From an uncultured Clostridia bacterium (GTDB lineage: Bacteria; Bacillota; Clostridia; TANB77; CAG-508): a stretch of 41,882 bases of DNA. The DNA lies in contig CAKPPL010000001.1 in NCBI GenBank assembly GCA_934177555.1, positions 1 to 41,882 of the forward strand. Direction: 5' to 3'. The notes beneath the pieces are model-generated. The model was not told the origin of the DNA. It searched no databases and saw nothing but the letters and a program-made list of their open reading frames with translations. Shown piece after piece: positions 24,371 through 31,727 of this stretch (positions within the stretch are counted from its first letter, which is position 1; each line of letters starts with the position of its first letter). The translations under genes were made by a program, and so were the position numbers.

Positions 24371-24451
24371 ACAAACACCTCCTAAATTATCTTATGTATA
24401 ATAACATACTTTCATTATACATCTTTCGACAGTTTTTGTCAATTTTTATAT

Positions 24452-24518
24452 TGTAACATATCTGTAACACAAATGTAATATAAATGTAATACACTTTTTT
24501 GATATTATATTGTATAAT
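24452..24518 (+). promoter_or_regulatory. Four 11-bp direct repeats upstream of a -10 box (PhoB/OmpR-type operator candidate)
   Basis: Four tandem 11-bp units each start with TGTAA: 24452-24462, 24463-24473, 24474-24484 and 24485-24495. The second base set reads TGTAACA, TGTAACA, TGTAATA, TGTAATA. A TATAAT box at 24513-24518 lies 17 bp after the last unit, and no good -35 hexamer is present, so the last repeat occupies the -35 position. Direct repeats with 11-bp period at this place are the hallmark of activation by OmpR/PhoB-family response regulators. The controlled gene would be 24565-25647. Confidence 0.55.
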
Positions 24519-24564
24519 ATATTTGACAAAATAATTTACAAAAAGACAAAAAATGGAGGATAAA

Positions 24565-25647
24565 ATGAGCGTTGAATCTGACTTAAGGAAAGATGGTATT
24601 AGAGTTGTTGATATACTTGATACAATGTCTGTAAATAGAATAGCTCATAATATTGCTACAAAGCTTTGCAATACTTTCCCTGAACTTTGTTTTAATGAAA
24701 GTGATTTATTTGCAAAACTATCTCGATTAAGTATGTATAGAGCAAGTATGCCAGAAGGAATGGCAGAAGCTAATTATTTTTATAAAAATACTTCTATATA
24801 TTTTAATGATAAAATTGCAGTTGATGATTTAGAAGAATTTGCAATACATGAATGTATGCATTATATTCAAGAAGTTAAAGATAAAAAAAATAATCTTATT
24901 CGTATGGGGCTTTGTAATTTTAGCAATTTAAAGATTTCTGGAATGGGATTAAATGAAGCAGCTGTTCAATATATGACATCTAAAGTCATAGGAATTCAAA
25001 AAGATTATGTTAAATATTTTGGAATTTCATTTAGAACAATTAGTCCTTCATATTATCCATTAGAATGTAATTTAATTGAGCAAATGACTTATATTACAGG
25101 AGATTCTATTTTATATGATAGTACATTAACAAGTAATGATAAGTTTAGAAATAAATTTATAGAATTAACTTCAGAAAAAACATATAATGATATTGAATAT
25201 TATGTGGATCAAATACTAGATTTAGAAGAAAATATTATAAAACTTAGTAATAAATCTTCATCTTTTGATGAGAGAACTAAAAAAGTTGATAAAATTGTTT
25301 CAAAAACAGATGACTGTAAAGCTAAAGTTATGGACTATTTTATTAAAGCTCAAAATTTAATAATAAAATCTTATTTTGATAAAGATTTTAAAAATATTAC
25401 AAATCTAGAAGAACTTGACAATTATAGAAAAAAATTAGAAAATTACAAAGAATTAATTGGTCAAACTGATGGCTATACATTCTTTGATGATTATTATACA
25501 GAAAAAATGTCTGCATTAGAACATAAATCAAACGTACTTGAAAACGGAGGCATTGAAACAGCTCTTGAATATAAGAAACCAAATAAGTTTGTTTCTTGGT
25601 TTAGAGCATTAAAAAACTTGGTAACAAGAGAAAAAATACATAACTAA
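24565..25647 (+). CDS. Putative HExxH metallopeptidase-like protein
   Basis: 360 residues from the ATG at 24565, which has GGAGGATAAA upstream (a start at 24553 would overlap this site). Residues about 95-105 read FAIHECMHYIQE, a full HExxH zinc-binding motif. About 30 residues later GMGLNEAAVQYMTSKV offers a Glu that could be the third ligand, as in gluzincins. The first 90 residues are mixed alpha/beta, and the C-terminal half (about 200-330) is mostly helical and charged. No signal peptide or membrane helix is visible, so it is probably cytosolic. Protease activity is inferred from the motif only; the family is not recognised. A terminator follows at 25754. Confidence 0.6.
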   Translation: MSVESDLRKDGIRVVDILDTMSVNRIAHNIATKLCNTFPELCFNESDLFAKLSRLSMYRASMPEGMAEANYFYKNTSIYFNDKIAVDDLEEFAIHECMHYIQEVKDKKNNLIRMGLCNFSNLKISGMGLNEAAVQYMTSKVIGIQKDYVKYFGISFRTISPSYYPLECNLIEQMTYITGDSILYDSTLTSNDKFRNKFIELTSEKTYNDIEYYVDQILDLEENIIKLSNKSSSFDERTKKVDKIVSKTDDCKAKVMDYFIKAQNLIIKSYFDKDFKNITNLEELDNYRKKLENYKELIGQTDGYTFFDDYYTEKMSALEHKSNVLENGGIETALEYKKPNKFVSWFRALKNLVTREKIHN

Positions 25648-25753
25648 CAAAAGAGTTTTTTATATACAAAAGAAAAACTTTACGAATGATTTTTATATAC
25701 ATATGATTATTATACAAATGAATATAATTACACTAATGATTCTACAAAAGATT

Positions 25754-25786
25754 AAAAAGCTACACTTTTAAAATGTGTAGCTTTTT
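25754..25786. terminator. Bidirectional terminator
   Basis: Twelve-base arms AAAAAGCTACAC (25754-25765) and GTGTAGCTTTTT (25775-25786) with a nine-base loop. It lies between the HExxH gene and the convergent oxidoreductase gene. The stretch 25648-25753 before it shows nothing else recognisable. Confidence 0.9.
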
Positions 25787-27035
25787 AATTATTCAAATAT
25801 TCCATTATTGCCTCAGCTCCATCTCTTCCAGAGCGTGCAGCCCATGCGACAGTTCCTTTGGCTCCTGCAATATCTCCACCTGCAAATATTTTAGAATTTG
25901 ATGTTCTATTTTTTTCATCAACACTTATATATCCCCATTTGTTTAAATCTATTCCCAATGTTTTAACAAACTCATCTGGCATTGAACCTAATGCCATTAT
26001 TACATAATCTATATCAATTATATAATTACTATTTTCTATGTTTACAGGTACTTTTCTTATTTCTCCTTCTTTTTGAATTAATTCTGTTTTTATTAATTCT
26101 ATTTGTTCTACTTTTTTATTTCATAGAATTTTTACAATATTATTTTGTAATAAAAATTCTATTCCTTCTTCTTTTGCTTCTTGTATCTCTTTTTTCTCAG
26201 CTGGCATTTGTTCTTCTGCTCTTCTATAAATTATTTTAACTTCTTCAGCTCCAAGTCTTTTTATCGTCCTAGCACAATCCATTGCAACATTTCCACCACC
26301 AATAATGGCAACCTTTTTATTTGTATAATTTGGATGATTTCCTTTTTCTAATAATTGATTTCCTCCAAAAACTCCTTCTAATTCTTCTCCTTGTACTTCC
26401 ATTTTTGATGTTATATTTGCTCCAAATGCTAAAAATATTGCATCATATTCTTTTTCTAATTGCTCTAATAATAAGTTTTTTCCTAATTCCATTTTATATT
26501 TTACTTCTAAGCCTAAATCTAATATTTTTTGAACAGTTTGCTTAACTATTATTTTAGGTAATCTAAACTCTGGTATTCCGTGAACTAGTAATCCACCGAG
26601 ATAATCATATTTTTCATATAAAGTAACAGAATAACCTTTTTTTAATAAAAATGCACTTGCAGTTAGCCCTGCTGGTCCACCACCAACTACTGCAATTTTT
26701 TTATTTTTGTTTTCTTCGTTTTTTGGTGCTATACTATAATTTTCTTCTATTGCTTTATCACCTATAAATGCTTCTAATTCCCCAATACTTACTGGAGTAG
26801 ATTTTATTCCTCTTACACATGAACCTTCACATTGTTTCGTATGTGGACATATTCTACCACAAACAGATTCAAGTACAGTTGTTTCTGATAATATCTCATA
26901 TGCTTTTTTATAATTTTCATCTTTTACTGCTTTTATAAATTCTGGTATATCATTTTTTAAAGGACATCCTTTATTATGACATGGTTTTACAGGACAGTTT
27001 AAACAATAATTTGCTTTTTCTTGTATTTCTTTCAT
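25785..27035 (-). pseudogene. Glutamate synthase small-subunit-like FAD/NAD(P) oxidoreductase, interrupted by one in-frame TGA
   Basis: The frame begins at about ATG 27033-27035 (GGTG upstream) and has an N-terminal Fe-S motif (CLNCPVKPC...CPLKNDIP, then CxRICPHTKQCEGSC). An FAD Rossmann loop follows (AVVGGGPAGLTASAFL), then an NAD(P) loop (VAIIGGGNVAMDCARTIKRL). At 26121-26123 a TGA interrupts the frame after NIVKIL. The same frame resumes at once (NKKVEQIELIKTELIQ) and runs to the normal family end, IFAGGDIAGAKGTVAWAARSGRDGAEAI. No frameshift is involved. In relatives this position is usually Gly (GGA), so one G-to-T change explains it. The product would transfer electrons from NADPH to glutamate synthase or a related partner. 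It could be a recent nonsense mutation, a sequencing error or, less likely, read-through. Confidence 0.85.
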
Positions 27036-27076
27036 TTTATTCACCATTAATATTTTATATTTTTTTATTATATAAG

Positions 27077-27643
27077 TCAATTAATCTGACCAGCATGGTT
27101 ATATTTTATAATAACTTCTTGTAAATCTTTTATAAAATCAATTTTTTTAGTTTCATCTCTTAGTAATGCTGCTGGGTGCCATGTAGGCATATATAAAATT
27201 CCCTTTTTTTCTATCCATTTTCCTCTACTTGCTGTAATTCCATATTCTTTGCCTAGTATATTTTTTAATGCTACACTACCTAGTAATACAATGATTTTAG
27301 GTTTTACTAAAATTACTTGATTTCTCAAATAATTTAGACATGCATTTTCTTCATCTTCTTCAGGATTTCTATTTGATGGTGGTCTACATTTTACTATATT
27401 AGCAATATAAACCTCTTCTCTTTTGATTCCTATAGCTTGAAATGCCATATTCATTAATTTTCCTGCTTTTCCAACGAATGGTTCTCCTTGAGCATCTTCA
27501 TCAGCTCCAGGACCTTCTCCTATAAACATTATATCTGCAGTTTTATTTCCAACTCCAAATACAACAGTATTTCTAGTTCTACACAATTTACATTTTTGAC
27601 ATACTTTTACTTCATTTTCTAATTCTTCCCAATTATCATACAT
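27077..27643 (-). CDS. Family 4 uracil-DNA glycosylase (Fe-S)
   Basis: About 188 residues from ATG 27641-27643 (a GTG three codons earlier is possible). Four Cys for a 4Fe-4S cluster are visible: two near the N-terminus (VCQKCKLCRTR), one in VKCRPPSNRNPEEDE and one in ENACLNYL. The active-site motif GEGPGADEDAQGEPFVGKAG and the TWHPAALLRDE motif match family 4/5 uracil-DNA glycosylases, which remove uracil arising from cytosine deamination. The stop codon overlaps the 5' extension of the oxidoreductase gene, and tatD lies 12 bp upstream, so all are likely one operon. Confidence 0.92.
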   Translation of the reverse strand: MYDNWEELENEVKVCQKCKLCRTRNTVVFGVGNKTADIMFIGEGPGADEDAQGEPFVGKAGKLMNMAFQAIGIKREEVYIANIVKCRPPSNRNPEEDEENACLNYLRNQVILVKPKIIVLLGSVALKNILGKEYGITASRGKWIEKKGILYMPTWHPAALLRDETKKIDFIKDLQEVIIKYNHAGQIN

Positions 27644-27655
27644 TACTTCCACATC

Positions 27656-28441
27656 CTATTTATCTTGAATTTTAAAGATTGTTTTTGCATTATTATAAGT
27701 TATATTTGCAATATCTTCTAAGCTCATATTTTTAAATTCTGAAATCTTTTGTGCTATATATTTTACATTTCTTGAGTCATTTCTTTTTCCTCTATTTGGT
27801 TCTGGACTTAAATATGGGCTATCTGTTTCAATTAATATTCTATCTAGTGGTACTAATTTTACAACTTCTTCAGCATTTTTGGAATTTTTAAATGTTATAG
27901 GTCCTGCAAAAGATATATAATATCCTAACTCTAATGCATTTTTTACAAGTTCTTGATTTAATTGGCAACAGTGAAAAATACCTTGATTTTTAACTTTGTT
28001 CTCACTTATAATTTTTATTGTATCAATAGATGCATCTCTTGAATGAATTACTATTGGCAAGTCCAATTTATTAGCTAATTCTATTTGCTTAATAAATGCC
28101 TTTTGTTGTATTTCTTTATTTTCTTTATTCCAATAATAATCTAATCCTATTTCTCCTATTGCTACAACTTTATTTTTATTTTCCACCATTTGCTCAATTT
28201 CTTCTATATTTTTCCACAATTCTTCTTCAGATTGTGGAATATCATTTGGAGAAATTCCACATATTGAATAAATAAATTCATATTTTTCTGATAATTCTAT
28301 TGCCTTTTTTGAAGATTGTATATCATACCCTGCAACTATAAATTTAGTTACTCCACTTTTATATGTATCTTTTATTAATTCTTCTCTATCTTCATCAAAT
28401 TTCTCATCATTATAATGGGCATGTGAATCAAAAAATTGCAT
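27656..28441 (-). CDS. tatD: TatD-family metal-dependent hydrolase
   Basis: 261 residues from ATG 28439-28441, which has AAGGA nine bases upstream; the ATG six codons earlier lies inside this site. TIM-barrel metal ligands are visible: FFDSHAHYND (His-x-His), AIGEIGLDYYW (Glu), IVIHSRDA (His), GIFHCCQLN (His) and LIETDSPYLSPEPNRGKRN (Asp). TatD enzymes are Mg-dependent 3'-5' exonucleases/deoxyribonucleases linked to DNA repair. The fourth motif reads FHCC rather than FHCFSG, a minor variation. It sits between acpS and the uracil-DNA glycosylase. Confidence 0.93.
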   Translation of the reverse strand: MQFFDSHAHYNDEKFDEDREELIKDTYKSGVTKFIVAGYDIQSSKKAIELSEKYEFIYSICGISPNDIPQSEEELWKNIEEIEQMVENKNKVVAIGEIGLDYYWNKENKEIQQKAFIKQIELANKLDLPIVIHSRDASIDTIKIISENKVKNQGIFHCCQLNQELVKNALELGYYISFAGPITFKNSKNAEEVVKLVPLDRILIETDSPYLSPEPNRGKRNDSRNVKYIAQKISEFKNMSLEDIANITYNNAKTIFKIQDK

Positions 28442-28460
28442 TTTAATTTTTCCTTCCATA

Positions 28461-28838
28461 TTATTCTTTAAACATTATTACTGTATTTGCTACTGCATAG
28501 TCTTTGCAATGTGATATACTTATATCTATGTTTTCAATATTTTGACTTTTTTCTTGTGGTAAAACTACATAAGGTCTTCCGTTCTTATCATTTAGAATTT
28601 CGATTTCTTGCCATGATACTTCAAATTTATCTTTTAATCCTGCTGATATGGCTTTAAATACTGCTTCTTTTGCTGCAAATCTTGCTGCATAATGTTGGTA
28701 TTTTTGGCTCTTTTTGCTTTCACAATATTCTCTTTCTTTTTCAGTATATACTCTCTCGCAAAATTTACCATTTGTTTCTTCTATACTCTTTTTTACTCTA
28801 TCTATTTCTATAATATCTACTCCTGTTTGCATTCTCAT
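28461..28838 (-). CDS. acpS: Holo-[acyl-carrier-protein] synthase
   Basis: About 125 residues. The start is ATG 28836-28838 or 28830-28832; AGGAG lies just before both, and the longer frame from 28850 has its start inside the site. Family motifs: TGVDIIEIDRVKKSIEE (Mg-binding Asp) and RFAAKEAVFKAIS (Glu and Lys of the active site), then ISISHCKDYAVANTV. The enzyme attaches 4'-phosphopantetheine from CoA to acyl carrier protein for fatty-acid synthesis. Length matches the trimeric AcpS group. It leads the small housekeeping cluster with tatD. Confidence 0.94.
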   Translation of the reverse strand: MRMQTGVDIIEIDRVKKSIEETNGKFCERVYTEKEREYCESKKSQKYQHYAARFAAKEAVFKAISAGLKDKFEVSWQEIEILNDKNGRPYVVLPQEKSQNIENIDISISHCKDYAVANTVIMFKE

Positions 28839-28873
28839 TCGTCTCCTCATTCCTTATTTTATGCATTAATTTA

Positions 28874-28898
28874 ACCATTAGAATTATCATCTAATGGT
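28874..28898. terminator. Possible terminator hairpin
   Basis: Nine-base arms ACCATTAGA (28874-28882) and TCTAATGGT (28890-28898), loop of seven. It lies just after the stop of the 28908-30134 gene; the T tract is clearer on the plus strand, so termination on the minus strand is only likely, not certain. Confidence 0.5.
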
Positions 28899-28907
28899 AA
28901 ATCTTTT

Positions 28908-30134
28908 TTATAAAATTAATAATATATTACAAGTATTTATTATTAATGTGATAATTAATATTATTGTTATTATTGTATTCATTTTTGTATTTTTTTCTAT
29001 ATTTAATTCTTTATATAAAATATCATATTTATTTTTTGTATCAAAATACATATTATCCAATTCTAATACATCTCTTAAATATTGAAAATACAATGAACCT
29101 GTATCTTCTGATGTAACTTCATTTATCCATATATTTTGTGTAAATTTTATAAATTCTTTTCTTGTACTTTTTATTTTTGTTCCTTGCTTGAATTCAAGAT
29201 TTATTTTTTTCAAGTAAATCTTGATATACATTGCTAATATATATGTATATAAATATTGTTTTTGAAATTGCTCAGCTAATATTGTATAATTATTCAAATC
29301 TGCACTAGAAGAAAACAGTGTAACTCCTTGTTTTGTAACACCTAATTTTGCATATTTCCACTCAGAAATTGTCTTCATATTTTCTTTTGAATAATTTACA
29401 CTATTATCACTTGGCAATATATTTAAAAACTTTATATAACTCTCTCTTATTTTTTCGAATTCATTGTTGTTATTCCAGCTTTCTTGATCTATACATACAT
29501 ATGAATATGTTAAAAATCTTTCTGTATCTATATCTAACTTCATGGATTCAACATTTGTCCCTGTTAAACTTTGTATAAATTCTTTAAAATATTTTACATC
29601 ACTAAAACAATCTGATTGAACTCTTATATTGTCATAATTGTTTAAGTTTGGAAATTCTTGATTTATATCTCTAAATTTATAATTAAAATTTAATAAATCT
29701 GTAAATTTCTCACTATCTTCTATATTTGTTTTTATACATAGAAAACATATTCCTGTATTAAAACATATTATTTCTATTTTTGGAATTTTAAAAAATATTC
29801 CATTTTTTTCTTCTGTTTTTCCTTGGATATCTTTTTTCATTCTATATTCAAACATAGTACATCCATTTTTAGCTAAAATTGCTGCTTTTGTTTCTAATGG
29901 TAGTTCTTCTAGTTTTGCTAATTTACTTCTTGTTAAATTAAAACTGTTAAACATATAATTTCTTATTCTATGAGAAAAGTAATTATATAAATCTAAATCT
30001 TTGTCTTTTTTGAACATTCTAAGTTTACAGTTTTTATCTTTTAATAATCTTAATAAATATTTTGTGTATTTACTTTCTTTTACTACATAAGGATATATAA
30101 AATATGTATATTGGTATTTTGTCTTTAGCTCCAT
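28908..30134 (-). CDS. Unrecognised protein with a C-terminal membrane anchor
   Basis: 408 residues, mostly soluble and mixed alpha/beta, with a single hydrophobic helix at the very end (about 386-407; TIITIILIITLIINTCNILL) consistent with a tail anchor. The body contains aromatic-rich segments such as YQYTYFIYPYVVKES at the start and a helical segment before the anchor (FDTKNKYDILYKELNIEKN). No catalytic motif is visible and I do not recognise the family. The ribosome site AAAGGAAG is ten bases before ATG 30132-30134. It follows the WG-repeat gene on the same strand. Confidence 0.65.
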   Translation of the reverse strand: MELKTKYQYTYFIYPYVVKESKYTKYLLRLLKDKNCKLRMFKKDKDLDLYNYFSHRIRNYMFNSFNLTRSKLAKLEELPLETKAAILAKNGCTMFEYRMKKDIQGKTEEKNGIFFKIPKIEIICFNTGICFLCIKTNIEDSEKFTDLLNFNYKFRDINQEFPNLNNYDNIRVQSDCFSDVKYFKEFIQSLTGTNVESMKLDIDTERFLTYSYVCIDQESWNNNNEFEKIRESYIKFLNILPSDNSVNYSKENMKTISEWKYAKLGVTKQGVTLFSSSADLNNYTILAEQFQKQYLYTYILAMYIKIYLKKINLEFKQGTKIKSTRKEFIKFTQNIWINEVTSEDTGSLYFQYLRDVLELDNMYFDTKNKYDILYKELNIEKNTKMNTIITIILIITLIINTCNILLIL

Positions 30135-30186
30135 ATATTATTACTTCCTTTCCTACAACAATTCTATTGTTTTGGATTTCTTTTGT

Positions 30187-31695
30187 TTATTTTTCACAAT
30201 AATAGTTCATGTTTATATCTTCTCCTAAATGCCATTTTCCTATAAAGTCTATTTTTAAATTATTTTGTAAATCATATTTTGGTTCTGCCACTACTTTTCC
30301 TTCACTATCTAGAGAACCCCATTTACCATCTTTTTTTACAGAAACAAATCCATATTCATTTTGCTCTGTAGCATCATCATATATATAGTCAACTATTACA
30401 TTTCCTTTTTTGTCTACATACCCGTATTTACCATCTTTTTTACTTAAAAATATTGTATTTTCTTCTAATATTTCTGTATTTGATTTTTCTTCACATTTAA
30501 AATCATAATATTTATATTCATCTGCTATTCTCATTCTGATATATGATTTATCTGTATTTATTTCTGATAATATTCCTGTTACTTTTTTATTAAAGTCTGT
30601 ATCTATTAAAGTTGTATTATATTCTTCATCTTCTGCTATAAATAAATTTGCTTTTTCATTATATGTTATACCAGTATAAGTAAATTCTACTTTTTCTTCT
30701 CCATCACTATTTATTATTCCATATTTATCATTTTGTTTCGCTATATATATTCCTTCTTTTGCTTCTTTTAGCATCTGATATTTGGCTTCTATTAAATTTT
30801 CTCCTGATATGTTCATTTCTCCATATAAATCATTTTGTATGTATATTATTCCTCTCTCTGTTCCTGATGCTATATTGTCAAATCCATTTTCTAAAACAAC
30901 TTCTTCAGATGAATTAATTAATTTTAATTTGCCTTCTTCTTTTATTAAATAGTAATTTGGTATATATACTTGTTCTATTTCTTCATATTTATTTTCTAAC
31001 AATTGTTTTTTTGTAGTACTTACTAAACCATATCTATTCTGCTCATCTATTGTTATATATCCATCTTTATAAGTTTCACCTAAGTTGATTATTTCTTTAT
31101 ATTCTGGTTCTATTATGATATTTCCTTTATTATTTATTAGTCCTAATTTTTCATCTTTTTCTATTATGATACTATTTTCAATGTTTTTCATTGGTTGGAT
31201 TTTAGTATATTCACATGGTAATATTTGTTTTCCATTTAAGTCTATTAACCCATATTTTCCATCTTTTTCTACTCTTAATACATTTTCTTCATACCAAATA
31301 TTTTCGTTTTTATCTACATTTTCTAATGCTTCTATTTTATTATATTCTGTAAAAATTTCTTCATTTTTGCTGTTTAATACTTTTGTGCTATACTCTCCAG
31401 TTTCTTCATTTATATTATATGTACATATAAATACATCTTTAGTTTTATCTGGTACTACTATCATTTCTTGATATGATGGTTGTATTACAATTTCTCCTTC
31501 TTGATTTATTACTCCCCATTTGTTTGCTGAGTATAATGTGAAGTATTCATATTTTTTGTTTATTTCTTTTCTCTCTTGTAATACATTTTTGATAATGAAT
31601 ATGAACATTATTACTACTAGAATTGCTATTATTACTGCAAATACTTTTTGATAGTTTAATTTTTCTTCTGTTTCATATCTTTTACCTCTACTCAT
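30187..31695 (-). CDS. WG-repeat protein, membrane-anchored
   Basis: 502 residues from ATG 31693-31695, with GGAGG upstream. A short basic N-terminus is followed by one membrane helix (about 19-40), then about nine WG-type repeats of roughly 45 residues with the pattern KYGLIDxxGKxIxPxEYxxI (for example NKWGVINQEGEIVIQPSYQE, KYGLIDLNGKQILPCEYTKI, KYGYVDKKGNVIVDYIYDDA and a last unit KWGSLDSEGKVVAEPKYDLQ). The orientation puts the repeats outside the cell. WG repeats fold as small beta units and are thought to bind ligands or peptides; no enzymatic function is known. It lies 32 bp downstream of spoIIE. Confidence 0.88.
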   Translation of the reverse strand: MSRGKRYETEEKLNYQKVFAVIIAILVVIMFIFIIKNVLQERKEINKKYEYFTLYSANKWGVINQEGEIVIQPSYQEMIVVPDKTKDVFICTYNINEETGEYSTKVLNSKNEEIFTEYNKIEALENVDKNENIWYEENVLRVEKDGKYGLIDLNGKQILPCEYTKIQPMKNIENSIIIEKDEKLGLINNKGNIIIEPEYKEIINLGETYKDGYITIDEQNRYGLVSTTKKQLLENKYEEIEQVYIPNYYLIKEEGKLKLINSSEEVVLENGFDNIASGTERGIIYIQNDLYGEMNISGENLIEAKYQMLKEAKEGIYIAKQNDKYGIINSDGEEKVEFTYTGITYNEKANLFIAEDEEYNTTLIDTDFNKKVTGILSEINTDKSYIRMRIADEYKYYDFKCEEKSNTEILEENTIFLSKKDGKYGYVDKKGNVIVDYIYDDATEQNEYGFVSVKKDGKWGSLDSEGKVVAEPKYDLQNNLKIDFIGKWHLGEDINMNYYCEK

Positions 31696-31727
31696 TATAA
31701 CCTCCATATTTTTTCATGTACAGTATA

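Noticed and set aside
26121..26123. TGA read as glycine or another amino acid (alternative genetic code)
   Set aside because: TGA ends rluD and the uracil-DNA glycosylase gene at the expected places, and no other gene in the window needs TGA read-through.
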